Positions 9,840-21,900 of a stretch of 64,000 nt of DNA are shown here, in pieces. The stretch is from Calamus simplicifolius. Lineage: Eukaryota > Streptophyta > Magnoliopsida > Arecales > Arecaceae. The number at the start of each line of letters is the position of its first letter. Positions within the stretch are counted from its first letter, which is position 1. The notes beneath the pieces are model-generated. The model did no database searches. It saw nothing but the letters and a program-made list of their open reading frames with translations, and was not told where the DNA came from. The translations under genes and the position numbers were made by a program. The stretch covers positions 421,312 to 485,311 of the forward strand of contig UESW01003904.1 of the NCBI GenBank assembly GCA_900491605.1, in the 5' to 3' direction.

Positions 9840-10720
9840 TGCTAGTGAGAAGTCATAAGTCACACTTGCTTCATACCTGTCAATGGTACCATTTGAGCTG
9901 TGCTTAATTTTATAAACCCAAGTTCAAGAAATTAGTTCAACGCCTTTTGACTTTGGGACTAAATCCAAGTCTTATTCTTTATAAATGTTGATACCTCCTC
10001 TTTCGTAATGGGTTCTCGTTTTAGAACCCCTTTGGCTTTTTGATATGAATACATGACTCTTCATCAGTGCCTCATACAAAGAACTATTCACAAATATAAT
10101 AGCGATTCTTACCCATATGGTAATCCATGAACTTGTTTGGCTTTTTGTGCTCTTTTCTGTATCTTCTAAGAAATGTTTCCTCCTCTTAAGATGATGCTTT
10201 ATCATTTTCCACTGGCACGCCATTCTTTTGGGTAAGTGATTTGCTGCTACAGCCACCCTATTTAACCATAGTTTTTTAGATATAGGGAGATTATAGACAA
10301 CTCAAATGACTTGAAGGCCTTGACTGACTATATTCCTCATCACTTTCCTTATCAATTATCTTGGCTATAAAAGGAATTATGAGTAGGATATACATAATAG
10401 GAAGATACTTCATCAAAAATTGACATCTTGAGAGAACAAATTTGTCTCTAGTATATGAATGTAAGAAATTAATAGTGCCAAAAACTTAAAAGAGCCAATT
10501 GATGGCTTTGGTTTTCACAATACCTTGAATGAAGTTTTTTCCCAATAGATTTAGAGGAAACTAGTTTATCACATGGCATGAATGTAGCATAGTTTCAGTT
10601 CACAATTCTTTAAGGGGTCTTTAGTATAAATCTAGTTCGATCTAGGTGCCTCCATAAACACCATAACTTGCACTTGGCTTTTTCTTTTTGCTTTGATGTA
10701 CGAGGACAGGTCATTTACCT
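9840..10720 (-). pseudogene. Decayed copia pol fragment (integrase end and RT start)
   Basis: On the minus strand near 9960-9850 the translation reads DLVPKSKGVELIS, a stop, then TWVYKIKHSSNGTIDRYEA, the entry motif of Ty1-copia reverse transcriptase. Upstream on the same strand (about 10500-10400) FGTINFLHSYTRDKF resembles the end of copia integrase. The order integrase then RT is right for copia. There are many stops and shifts, and no LTRs were found beside it. It is an old, dead fragment lying upstream of the peroxidase gene. Confidence 0.6.
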
Positions 10721-11088
10721 CCTTATCTCATGTTTTTCATAATAAGCATGAAATTCTTAGGGTATGTACTTAGTGTTCATTATCAGTGTTTAAATATTTG
10801 ATCATTTTCTGATCTCTCCTTCTATCTTTCTTTCGAATTGCTTGAAATGAGTAAAAGTCTTGCGCATTCTATTTATAAAGAATACAAAAAAAATCATAAA
10901 CAACCATCAACAAGAATATGCATGCAGTAAAAGCAGATATAATTTCTATGGCTTAATATTCTACATATATAGGCCTATCATATTAAAAAAAAAACTCTTT
11001 CTGTGCTATACGTGGTGCAGGAATATACGTACTGTACATAGTGATTAATCGTCGATGCAAAAAGAATAAGAATACTCTTGATGCATTG
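10721..11088 (+). other. 5' flank of the peroxidase gene
   Basis: AT-rich, with no coding signal. It should contain the peroxidase promoter. A TATATATAG stretch near 10966 is a possible TATA region, about 120 bp before the presumed start codon. That is only a position-based suggestion. Confidence 0.35.
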
Positions 11089-11218
11089 ATGGCCATAACC
11101 TTCCTTAAGACCTTGGTCACGCTTTCTCTCTCTCTCTCTCTCTCTCTCTTTTTCCTCAAGCTGCTCATGGGCAGCTGTCACCTACGTTCTACAGCAGTAC
11201 CTGCCCGAGGCTCGAGAG
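11089..11218 (+). pseudogene. Peroxidase exon 1, first part (signal peptide and mature N-terminus)
   Basis: The ATG at 11089 opens MAITFLKTLVTLSLSLS, a signal peptide encoded partly by a TC microsatellite (about 11125-11149). The mature start GQLSPTFYSSTCPRLE (11169-11217) is in a different frame, so the repeat has changed length by a number of bases not divisible by three. The piece ends at CTCGAGAG (11211-11218), where the hAT element entered. A first cysteine (STCP) is present. Confidence 0.82.
11125..11149. repeat. TC microsatellite inside the peroxidase signal peptide
   Basis: (TC)n of about 12 units encodes alternating Leu-Ser. Slippage here separates the start codon frame from the mature-protein frame. 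Confidence 0.85.
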
Positions 11219-11385
11219 TAGAGGTGGGCACTGGACCGTGCCACCCATGGCACGGCACGGCCAGGCCCTGATGGCCCCGGTACTGCTACAGTACCGGGCC
11301 ATGCCGGGCTCAGAAAATTTTTTCTGTTGGCCCAGTACGCATGGCCCATGACGGGCCTGGGCCGGCCCATCGTGCCGTGCCGCAC

Positions 11386-11424
11386 GGCCCACCTGGGCCA
11401 TGCCTGGCATGGCCCAGGTGGGCC
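11386..11424. repeat. Perfect 19-bp inverted repeat with 1-base loop in the hAT end
   Basis: GGCCCACCTGGGCCATGCC, a T, then its exact reverse complement. It lies in the left subterminal GGCCCA cluster and could form a long hairpin. Confidence 0.9.
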
Positions 11425-11739
11425 TGAGCCGTGCCAGCCCAGGTGGGCCATGCCAGGCACGGCCCAGGTGGGCCTGAGCCTGGCACGGCCCAGCCAGGCA
11501 CGACCCACCTGGGGCCTGGCCCGTGCACAGCTTAAATAAAAAATTATAAAAAATATAATTTTTTTGATAAATTAAAAATTATTAGGAATAAAGAAATTTT
11601 ATTAATATAAAGCCACCATAATGGTGGGGGTTTTGGCATAGACCCCTACCAGTTTATTAATTTAAAATTAAAATGGTACAGAAGGGAGGGGGGCTAGGCC
11701 TGACCTCTAGAACATAATACAATAAGTAAGAAGAAAAAA

Positions 11740-13640
11740 TAGAAAGATCGTAACCGTCGGATCATCATGATTGGATGGATAGCAACCGTCGGATCGATCA
11801 TCGCCGATCGGGATCATGGCTTGGATCGATCGCAAACTGTCGGATCGTCTCCGATGGGATCGATCGCAACCGTTGGATCGATCATCCCCGATCGGGATAT
11901 GGCTTGGATCGATCGCAACCGTCGGATCGATCATCGCCGATCGAGATCATGGCTTGGATCGATCATAACCGTTGGATCGATCATCGCCGATCAGGATCAT
12001 GGCTTGGATCGATCGAAGACGTCGGATCGTCTCCGATCGGATTGATCACAATGGTCCGATCGATCATCGCCGATCGGGATCATAGCTTGGATCGATCGCA
12101 ATCGTCGGATCATCTCCGATTGGATAGATCGCAACCGTTCGATCGATAATAGCATATCAGGATCATGGCATGGATCGATCACAACCGTCGGATCGATCAT
12201 CGCCGATCGGGATCATGGCTTGTATTGATCGCAACCATCGGATCATCGCCGATCAAATGGATCGCAACCATCGGATCGATCATCGCCGATCAGGATCATG
12301 GCATAGATCAATCGCAACCATCAGATCATCTCCGATAGGATCGATCGCAACCGTCGGATCGATCATCCCTGATTGGGATCATGGCTTGGATCGATCGCAA
12401 TTGTCGGATCGTCTCCGATCGGATTGATCGTAACGATCTGATCGATCATCATCGATCGGGATCATGACTTGGATCGATCGCAACCGTCGAATCATCTCCG
12501 ATCAGATTGATCGCAACAGTCCGATCGATCATTGCCGATCGGGATCATGGCTTGGATCGGTCGCAACCATCGGATCATCTCCGATCGGATGGATCACAAC
12601 TGTTGGATTGATCATCGCCGATCGGGATCATGGCTTGGATCAATCCAGACGTCAGATCATCTCCGATCGAATGGATCGCAACCATCGGATTGATCATCGT
12701 CGATCGGGATCATGGCTTGGATCGATCGCAGACGTCGGATCATCTCCGATCAGATGGATCACAACCGTCGAATTGATCATTGTCGATCATGATCATGGCT
12801 TGGATCGATCGTAGACATCGGATAGTCTCCGATCGGATTGATCGCAACAGTCCGATCGATCATTATCGATCGAGATCATGGCTTGGATCGATCGCAACCA
12901 TCGGATCGTCTCTGATCAGATGGATCGCAGCTGTTGGATTGATCATCGCCAATCGGGATCATGGCTTGGATCGATCGCAACCGTCGGATCGTCTCCGATT
13001 GGATGGATCGCAACCGTCGGATCGATCATCGCCGATCGGATCATGGCTTGGATTGATTGCAATCGTTGGATCATTGCCGATCGAATGGATCGCAATAGTC
13101 AGATCAATCATCGCCGATCGGGATCATGGCATGGATCGATTACAACTGTCGGACCGTCTCCGATCGGATCGATCGCAACCGTCGGATCGATTATCGCCGA
13201 ATGGGATCATGGCTTGGATCGATCGCAACCGTCGGATCGTCTCCGATCGGATTGATCGCAATGGTCCGATCAATCATCGCCGATCGGGATCATAGCTTGG
13301 ATCGATCGCAACCGTCGGATCATCGCCGATGGGATAGATCGCAATTGTTGGATCGATCATCCCCGATCGGAATCATGGCTAGGATCGATCGCAACAGTCG
13401 GATCGTCTCCGATCGAATTGATCGCAACAGTCTGATCGATCATCGCTGATCGGGATCATAACTTGGATCGATCGCAACCATCAGATCATCGTGATCGGAT
13501 GGATCGCAACCGTCGGATCGATCATCGCCGATCAGGATTATGGTATGGATCGATCGCAACCGTCGGATCATCTCCGATCAGATCGATCGCAATCGTCGGA
13601 TCCATCATCGCTGATCAGGATCATAGCTTGGATCAGCTGG
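11740..13640. repeat. GATC-rich higher-order array inside the hAT element
   Basis: Units built on TTGGATCGATCGCAACCGTC, GGATCGATCATCGCCGATCG and GGATCATGGC repeat over about 1.9 kb. Spacing between successive ATGGCTTGGAT landmarks alternates between about 50 and about 83 bp, so two related subunits are interleaved. The motif CGATCG is self-complementary and GATC occurs many times per 100 bp. Open frames through it (DRNRRIDHRRSGSWLGSI and so on) are repeat artefacts. Confidence 0.9.
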
Positions 13641-13946
13641 CTGGTGCCTAGGTGCATAGTGTACTTCTGGCACCAGTCGTGCCATGGCACGGCCCATAAA
13701 ATGACCCAGTAGGGCCGTTCTGGATGGTACGGCCCAGAAGGGCCGTTTTGGTACGGTCCAGCAACGGCTTTACTGGACCGTGCCAGGCATGGATCATGAC
13801 CCATTTCTTGATGGGTCACGGACGTACCAAATTTAAATTTTTTTTATTAATAAATTATACCAGATATGATACGATAATTTTTTTGATATAATGATCTGAA
13901 CCGAATCTGATATAGTATGATCCACGTGCTCATGCCTACTCGAGAG

Positions 13947-14040
13947 CATCGTCAACACGGTGATGTTTCGGGCCATTAGAAGGGAGCCGAGAATGGGCAC
14001 GTCGATCCTTCGACTCTTTTTCCATGATTGTTTCGTAAAC
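13947..14040 (+). pseudogene. Peroxidase exon 1, second part (distal haem block)
   Basis: Continues in frame with PRLES after the hAT element: ESIVNTVMFRAIRREPRMGT then SILRLFFHDCFVN. The R and H of RLFFHDCF are the distal catalytic Arg and His of class III peroxidases. The exon ends at AAC followed by the donor GTGAGT at 14041, the usual first intron position of the family. Confidence 0.9.
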
Positions 14041-14107
14041 GTGAGTGAGACAGACACCAACTCTTTCGTTCTTCATGGCATACCTCTTCTTTTCACGGCT
14101 TTGATTG

Positions 14108-14127
14108 ATATATATATATATATATAT
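14108..14127. repeat. AT microsatellite with flanking 17-bp direct repeat
   Basis: (TA)n flanked by two copies of TTTTCACGGCTTTGATT (about 14089-14105 and 14129-14145). It looks like a local duplication around the repeat. Confidence 0.8.
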
Positions 14128-14879
14128 TTTTTCACGGCTTTGATTTCACAGACCGAACCTCTCAACCCTTTATTGGAGGACGTGAGCTGTCGTCCAACAA
14201 GACAACTAAAAAATAGGCTCTGTGACTCGTTACATGCGCCTGAACTTTTTCCTGTCGTTCGGTATGATGACAGGAAAGCCAGCTGTACGAGCTATAGAGT
14301 GGGCGTGGTGGGGTCGTCCCGCTCGGCCCTTTATCATTTTATTTTATTTTAATGGAAGGAGAGAGAAGTTCAAAACTTCCCATCAATTCATTATAATATA
14401 ATAATTATTTATAATTATTTATATATAAAAAGAAGAGTAAAAAAATTAAAAATATAAGAAGCGGATGGGTTAGAAAGTGAAAAATTTTGAAGTTTCTTTT
14501 CGACCATAAACTTCAGTAAATCGCTTACCGCTTTCTCGTTACCCGCTTCTGTTGACTAAGACATCTCAATCCGAACTCGTGTGGCAGGCATCATCCATAC
14601 ATCAAGATGACAAGTACCATTCCCTTCTGCATCGTTTTAATTACTTCCTTTTTCCCTCCCACGGTTGGTTCAAAGGTTTAAGGACTTGATCTTTTTAGAC
14701 CCTTCTATATGGCATATCCCTTGATGATCAAATTCTTTGGTGCTTAAGTTTACTCAGCAAATTCTTTCGATGCCTTTTATTTTTGATCGATCATTTGATA
14801 TTAGACTTTGCAGAAATCCTGTCTCTCTAAGGCTCAAACTAGAGATCTAATAAGTATGTTCAGACCTCAATCTCAGCGC

Positions 14880-15915
14880 TCGAAGAATGCAGCATGGATT
14901 TAAAAGCTTCCTATTATCCCCAGAGTTCAGTTATTTATATGGAAACTTCTGTGAGACTCTCTTCCTACATATGCTCTCCTATCTCGGAGGGGTCTATCTA
15001 TTCAGTCGATCTGCCCTTTATGCAGCTTGGAGGAGGAATATATAGATCATGGTATTTTCATCTGCTCCAAAGCTAGATGGATCTGGCATATGATGGGTTA
15101 TTTTTTCAGACAGAATGACTCGGGCTCTCTGTGCTCTTCCTTCCTTCTTGACCTTCGGAGGTGCTCTCAGCATAAGAAAGGTCTCTGGATGGTCATAGCT
15201 TATCAGATTTGGCTATCTAGGAACCAGCTTATTTTCTTTGATGATACTATTTCTCTTCATAAGATTGTAAGGAAGATTAGATTATTGGTGGCGGACTGTG
15301 CTCGTATTGGTTCTGACGTCTCTGGCCACTGGGGATCCCATACTGCTTCTGCAGCGAACCAGCATACGGTTTTTATTTTCTGGGAGCCCCCTCCAGGGTT
15401 TGTCAAAATCAACTTTGACGGGAGTATCCGTGGAAGAGCTGCTGGTTCTGCTTTCATTATCCGAGGACCTCATGGTGACTTATTGGCAGCCGAAGGTTTT
15501 GGTACTCTTGACTCCTCAGTTCCCATGATCGAACTTTATGCGGCTTGAGCGGGTATTTCTTATGCTGCTCGGGTTCTTCATGCTCAGAAGCTTTTGACTG
15601 AGGGTGACTCCATGTCGGTCATTTCTTGGATGCAGATGCAGAATTGCCCTCTGGTCATACTAATCCGATTCTTTTAGATATTTGGGCTATTCTGTGGGAG
15701 GTTGATTGCACCCAGATCAGTCATATTTATCGTGAAGCTAATTCGGCGGCAGATTGGATGGCTGCTTCAGTTGCTCAGCTTCTTGGTTCATAGAGTTTGA
15801 CGCCGGGTGATCCCTGTCTTGCTTCTTTGCAGTAAATTTTGTACTCTGATCTATCTGGATTGATTCATAGGCTAGTGTGATCATTCGCTTTGTAAAAAAA
15901 AAAAAAAAAAAAAAA
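14880..15915 (+). mobile_element. 5'-truncated LINE, 3' end with RNase H-like domain and poly(A)
   Basis: The translation gives a zinc-binding RVT tail (CPLCSLEEEYIDHGIF then ICSKARWIW, about 15015-15090). A plant-LINE RNase H-like domain follows: GFVKINFDGSIRGRAAGSAF (about 15396-15455), then LLAAEGFGTLDSS and ELYAA, EGDSMSVISW, and HIYREANSAADWMAA (about 15725-15765). There are stops after ELYAA and a frameshift before HIYREAN. It ends in 22 A (15894-15915), the signature of target-primed insertion. No target-site duplication was recognised. It lies in peroxidase intron 1, in gene orientation. Confidence 0.82.
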
Positions 15916-17083
15916 GTTAAATACTCCATGTTGGTGTTCCTTGAAATAGTCTCGGTCGATTACATCATAGAAAACCTGGTCTGTGAATCCCAGGTGGTAA
16001 TCGGATATCCCAGTCTGGCCTTCATGCGAGGAGATCTAAATGACGTGAGCCAGTTCACAGGATGATTACCTTCATGAAAGACGTGTAAAATTTGACCCTC
16101 TTCTGGTTGCTGGCTGGATGTTCACCTCGCAGGCCAATCAGCTCCAGTTGTACATAACAGGAAAAGAAACTCAACATCAAACTTTACAATAATCATGATT
16201 TGAACCTTCTTTATTTCAGTCGATATAGTCATGTCATATCACAAAATCCAGCTGTAGAGCCTCATCAGTACGCCCCATTTCATTAGTACTGTTGCTTAGA
16301 CCTTCCTATATATCCTCTGCACCGTTGGCATGCTGGATGCCATCACAAGTTTGGTGTAGCAGCGTTAATGGAGGCCGATAATTTAAGACTCGATATGAAA
16401 CTGACTTGAAATACAGGATTTGGATATGAAAAATAAATTTAATAAGCTCTCGTATATATAGGGTTTAATTAGGTGTTGAAATTAGACATGAAATTTCATT
16501 GGTTGGGTTTGGAGGATGACTTGTTTTTTCTTGAGTTTTTTTTTTTTGGCTGCATGCATGGATGATAACAAAAGAAACAATTGAAAGATATCTCTTTTAG
16601 ATATATATATTTTTTATATTTTTATTTATTTATTTCTTAATTCATGAGATAGTATTTTTGATGCATCAAATAACCTTAAAATTAATAGTTTTAAAAGTAT
16701 AGCAGATTAAAAACTTGTTGAATATCCAATCTATATCCAAACCGGACCCCCATAAGTTTTTTATTTTAATCTCCATTCTGACATTGGATATATATATAGG
16801 TGTTGAGTTTGAATAGGGTTTGGATTTGAGTTCAGACGCAATGCATATTTTGAGATTGGGTATGAATATGGTTAAGCTCAATCCACCTCTATTTAGTGCC
16901 ATTCATCCTGTTCGCGTGAGGCACCAATTGTTTCTTGCCATGTAACATTCTAGAAATTGACAGCAAGCTTTTTGGTATTTATCTTGGATTCTTTTTCGGC
17001 TGCCGGCTGGCCTGCTTAAGTTATCACGATTGGAAAGGCCCACACGCTGTGATGTGGCCCAAAGCCGAGTATTGAGCATGACG

Positions 17084-17493
17084 TGTTAGTTTTTCTTCAT
17101 TAAACGTATCGGTTAGATACGATTAAAATAAATTAATATGATCCTATATTTAATATCAAAAATTACTTGAATTTAAATTTTGAATTTGAATTCACATTAA
17201 GATAAGAATCCCTTAACCATATCCGTTTAAAGTGACGCCCTCTGTGATGGATAGATAAGACATAAAGGTTTATAAAATAGGAAGGTCCCTGCGTCTGGTC
17301 TCATCAGAAAGTTTACACCATCGCTGAGAGAGACTGCAAGGTATGGAAGAGCCTTACCCTCATCTGGAAGAAAAACCAACAGTAATGGTTGAAGGTATTT
17401 ATCGATCTTGACTTGCTTTATTTTCATGATAAATATATTAGTCTCATATTTCCACATATCTGATAGGGATCAATATTTAAATTAAGTCTATCA
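17084..17493 (+). repeat. Copia-1 5' LTR (410 bp)
   Basis: TGTTAG...CTATCA, followed by TTTGGTATCAGAG (17494-17506), which would pair with initiator tRNA-Met. Confidence 0.87.
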
Positions 17494-18057
17494 TTTGGTA
17501 TCAGAGAGTATAAAAATACCTCTACCTTAATTATTACGATTGTTTCCATTAATATACGGATTTGATAAAATTCTTGTGAAACAATTTTTATATCATTTAT
17601 TGATAAAGAGGGGCAAGGCATTCTTGATCTCTATTTCTCTCGTTTACGGATAGTCCAAAGAGGAGGCTAGTGGTAGTACCCTTGATTATTTCATCCAACG
17701 GACGTACGATAGGGATATTAGGGACGTACCAATAAGGAAGGCTGCTGTAGTACCTTAGTGCATTTGACCCAGCTACTTGCGTACCGAGAGAGTTAATAGG
17801 TCATCAAGAATCATCTGAAAGGGTATTAGATCTGATAAACTCTTAATATTCAGTTGATTTAATTTAGTTTTATTTAAGAAATTAATCAGTAAGATTTATG
17901 CCATGAAGCATGCACTTATATGTTCGCTTACCCTTTTGGATATAGTTTAAATAAAAGATAAATTCAAATATCTCACGATTAAATCAACATAAGAGGAGAA
18001 AACGTGGGTTTCCTTGCTTCGGATATGTGCACGAATGAGGACGGATAAAAACATCTC

Positions 18058-18420
18058 TTACGGAAAACGTGCTGGCCATAAGAATAAAAAAAAAAAAAAT
18101 AAAAAGTGGCATTTAGAATTGGAATAAAAAAAGAGGGCAAGTGCCCAGGCGCTGGCTGCCAGCCAGCACTGCCCAGCGCCGGTAGCGCTTGGGCCCTCGG
18201 CCTGGGCCAAGCGCTGGCCAGGCGCCTGGGCCCAGCAGGCCAGCGGCCTAAGCCCAGCCAGCGCTGGCCCAGAGCCTGGCTGGCCTAGTCGTCTGGGCCA
18301 GTAGCCAGGTTGGGCCATGCGTTCAGCATGAGCCAGCTACCAGACTGGGCCGTGCACCCAGCTTGGACTGTAGCATATTGGATTGCAGCAATTTGAGCTA
18401 CATCACATCTGATCCAAAAT
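18058..18420. other. GC-rich GGCCCAGC-type block in copia-1 leader
   Basis: A 300-bp island of CAGCGCTGGCC/GCCTGGGCCAAGC words in otherwise AT-rich DNA, rich in short inverted repeats. No coding sense was found. It may be the remnant of another small insertion. Confidence 0.5.
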
Positions 18421-18741
18421 TTTTTTGAGGTGATTGAAAGATTTTTGGTTAAATTAAACTATTGAAATTGGGTGAGGGTGACAGGCTGTTGGCTTATTCA
18501 TTAAGTGGTTGGACCATTGGTCTGGCCTATTTATGTTCAATTATATTTAGAATTTGTGTGTATAAATTTTGTGAATTATGCATGCATCTTAAGTGACATA
18601 ATTGAGCATAAAATTTAAATAATGTCTAAGTGATAAATACAATTGAATAATTGAGGAGTAGCCACAGCATCCTTAATTTTAAAATTATATAATTAAGTTA
18701 ATAAATCACATAAATAATAAACATTAATTGTAATTAATTTT

Positions 18742-19510
18742 ATCATACAGACTTAAGTGAATCTAATTGAATTAAAACTTTAGCCCATAGGCAAGTTTTA
18801 TGTCAGTAGATTCGCTATTTGTATTTAAATAATTAATTAAGATAAAATATTAAATTATATTTTTCTAATCTACCAACATGAATTAAAAAGAAGGAACATA
18901 ATTTGATAGTTTTATCATACAGACTTAAGTAAATCTAATTGAATTAAAACTTTAGCCCACAGGCAAGTTTTATGTGCGTAGATTTGCTGTTTTATATTTA
19001 AATAATTAATTAAGATAAAATATCAAATTATATTTTTTGAATCTACCCATAGAAATTAGAAAGAAGGAACATAATTTGATAGTTTTATCATACAGACTTA
19101 AGTGAATCTAATTGAATTAAAACTTTAGCCCACAGGCAAGTTTTATGTCAGTAGATTCACTGTTTTGTATTTAATAATTAATTAAGATAAAATATCAAAT
19201 TATATTTTTCTAATCTACCCACGGGAATTAGAAAGAAGGAACATAATTCGATAGTTTTCTCATACAGACTTAAGTTAATCTAATTGAATTAAAACTTTAG
19301 CCCACAGGCAAGTTTTATGTCAGTAGATTCGCTATTTTGTATTTAAATAATTAATTAAGATAAAATATCAAATTATATTTTCTAATCTACCTATAGGAAT
19401 TAGAAAGAAGGAACATAATTTGATAGTTTTGTCATATAGACTTAAGTGAATTTAATTGAATTAGAGCTTTAGCCCACAGGCAAGTTTTATGTCAGTAGAT
19501 TCACTGGTTT
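18742..19510. repeat. ~172-bp tandem array in copia-1 leader, about 4.5 copies
   Basis: Landmarks AAAACTTTAGCCCA recur at about 18774, 18946, 19119, 19291 and 19463, that is every ~172 bp. Each unit also holds CATACAGACTTAAGT and CAAGTTTTATGTCAGTAGAT. The array lies between LTR1 and gag, in the non-coding leader. Confidence 0.92.
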
Positions 19511-19639
19511 CTAAATGCATGATTTACATTGGTAAAGCATTTTATTAGCCTCAATTTTTGATGATAAGTATGTATGTTTAAATTTTACAGTTATGCAACC
19601 TGTAAATTTCTCTGATATAAAATGTGCATACCTGAATTG

Positions 19640-21900
19640 AGGGGTGATAACTATAAGGTTTAGAAGGAGAGAATTCCCCTTCATCTGGACTGGATGGACA
19701 TTGATTATACTATAAGGAAGGATGAACCACCTTCAGTAACTCAGACCAGCACTCCTAGTGAGATTGTGATTTATGAACGTTGGGAGCGATCTAATCGCTT
19801 GAGTGTAATGTTCATAAAGACAAAAATCTCTGTTGGTATACGTGGTTCAGTCGATAAGCATAAGAATGTCAGGAAGCTACTAAAAGCCATTGATGAGCAA
19901 TTCAGGACTTCAGTCAAAGCACTTGTCAGTTATGAATCTAATATGGATGATATTATTTATAATACATGGTGGATTGATTCTGGTTTTACGATCCACATTT
20001 ACAATACTTTGCAGGGTATGTAAAACCTAAGGAAGCCAGTAGGAAGTGAGCTGTATATCTCTTCAGGAAATAAGATGCGCTCGCATGTGGAAGCTATAGG
20101 GACATGCACTTTAGTTCTTAGTTGTGGTTTTATTTTAAATTTAGAAAGGACCTTTTATGTGCCTAGTTTTTCTAGAAATTTAATTTCAGTTTCAAGACTT
20201 GTACCTTTGGGTTATTCCTTCAACTTTTCAGATACTTCTTCCATTTTATATTATAAATCTGAATTTGTTGGGAATGGTACTTTGTCGATGGTCTTTTCTA
20301 TATTAATTTGCAAAATAATACCACTCATGATGTGATGCATGTTAGGACTGGCATAAAAAGATGTGTTGTAAATGATAACTCTTCTAATTTGTGGCATCGA
20401 AGATTGGGACATATCTCCATAGATAGAATCAAGAGGTTAGTGAATGAAGGAGTACTCAATACTTTGGACTTCACTGACTTTGATACTTGTGTGGACTGCA
20501 TTAAGGGCAAGCAGACCAATAAGTCAAAGAAAGGTGCCAAAAGGAGTTTAGACCTATTAGAGATCATACACACAGACATTTATTATCCAAATATGGATTT
20601 TCATGGTCCGAAATACTTTATTTGCTTCATTGATGACTACTCACGATTTATGTATCTCTACTTGCTTCATAATAAGAACGAAGCATTAGATGCCTTTAAG
20701 GTGTTCAAGGCAGAAGTAGAGATGCAATGTGGAAAACAAATCAAAATTGTGAGATCTGATAGAGGAGGTGAGTATTATGGGAGATATACAGACGATGGAC
20801 AAATGCTTGATCCATTTGCGAAGTTCCTTCAAGAACATGGGATTGTTGCCTAATACAGTTTACCTGCCTCACCTGATCAAAATGGTGTAGCAGAAAGAAG
20901 GAACCGAACATTGATGGACATGGTGAGGAGCATGATTAGCTGCTCCAAACTACCTAAGTCCTTATGGACAGAAGCTCTCAAAACAGCTGTGTACATATTA
21001 AATTGGGTTCCAACCAAGGTTGTTTCTAAACACCATTTGAGTTATTTAAAGGTTGGAAACCAAGTTTGCAACATGTACGTGTATGGGGATGCCCATGTGA
21101 AGTGAGAGTATACAATCCACAAGAGAAAAAGCTGGACCCTAGGATCATTAGCGGGTATTTTCTTGGATATGCTGAGAGGTCCAAGGGATATAGATTTTAC
21201 TGTCCATCTCACATAACTAGGATTGTGGAATCAAGAAATGCTAAATTTTTTGAGAATGACTTAATCAGTGGGAGTGATCAATTGCAGAGCATGATTCCTG
21301 AAAGAGAAATTCTGATGCTCAACCTTCCACTTCAAGTGACAGACTGATTATCGTTCATAGTGCCCCCTCAAGATCAAACGGGCATTATACAACCAGTCGT
21401 TAAAATTCCACAATTTGCTGATAATGAACTCGTAGATCCAGTCTCTCATGAGTTACCAAAGATAGTTGAACAATCAACTCCTCTAGAGGAGGTTGTTACA
21501 ACAATAAGAAGATTTTAAGAGAAAAGAAATCAGCAATTTTTAGTGACTATATTGTGTATCTTCATGAGTCGGACTATAATATTGGAGTTGAAAATGATCC
21601 TGAAACGTTTTCACAAACCATGAATTGTAAGGAATCCAATTTATGGTATGATGCTATGAAAGATGAGATGAATTCTATGGCAGTTAATGGAGGCTGGGAT
21701 CTTATTGAGTTGCCTGATGGAGCAAAAGCCGTTGGCTATAAATGGGACTTTAAGACCAAGAAAGACTCGTTAGGTAACATATTGAGCGATATAAGGCAAG
21801 ACTCGTTGCTAAGGGATTCACTCAAAGGGAGGGAATTGATTAGAAGAAGATATTTTCTCCTGTATCTAAGAAAGATTCCTTCGCATTATCATGGCACTTA
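19640..21900 (+). pseudogene. Copia-1 gag start, protease and integrase remnants
   Basis: Pieces in order: a gag N-terminus (about 19685-19930, WMDIDYTIRKDEPP and RSNRLSVMFIKTKI); an internal deletion that removes the gag C-terminus and zinc knuckle; a protease start (WWIDSGFTIHI, about 19970-20010); and a GAG-pre-integrase zinc block (LWHRRLGHISIDRI with CVDCIKGK, about 20390-20510). The integrase core follows with D in IIHTDI (about 20570), D in VRSDRGGEYYG (about 20755) and E in NGVAERRNRT (about 20890). There are in-frame stops, for example before YSLPASP. It encodes no usable protein. Confidence 0.82.

Larger units (their letters stand above)
11219..13938. mobile_element. Non-autonomous hAT DNA transposon (2720 bp)
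   Basis: The 8-bp target duplication CTCGAGAG (11211-11218 and 13939-13946) is the hAT hallmark. The ends are imperfect inverted repeats: TAGAGGTGGGCAC on the left against TAGGCATGAGCAC read inward from the right. Removing the element and one target copy rejoins the peroxidase reading (CPRLES to ESIVNTVM). There is no transposase. Subterminal GC-rich repeats of GGCCCA/TGGGCC lie at 11230-11530 and 13650-13810, around a long GATC-rich array. Subterminal motif clusters are where hAT transposases bind. It must have been mobilised in trans. Confidence 0.88.

Noticed and set aside
11767..13651. Chains of overlapping frames reading MAWIDRNRRIVSDRIDRN in the hAT element
   Set aside because: Artefact of the GATC-rich array, open in overlapping frames, with no transposase motif.
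16370..16905. Possible small hAT-like element ending in CCACCTCTA
   Set aside because: One end looks like a hAT terminus read from the right, but no matching left end and no 8-bp duplication could be found.
18058..18318. Open frames in the GC-rich block of the copia-1 leader
   Set aside because: Low-complexity GCTGGCC words, open on both strands, with no domain.
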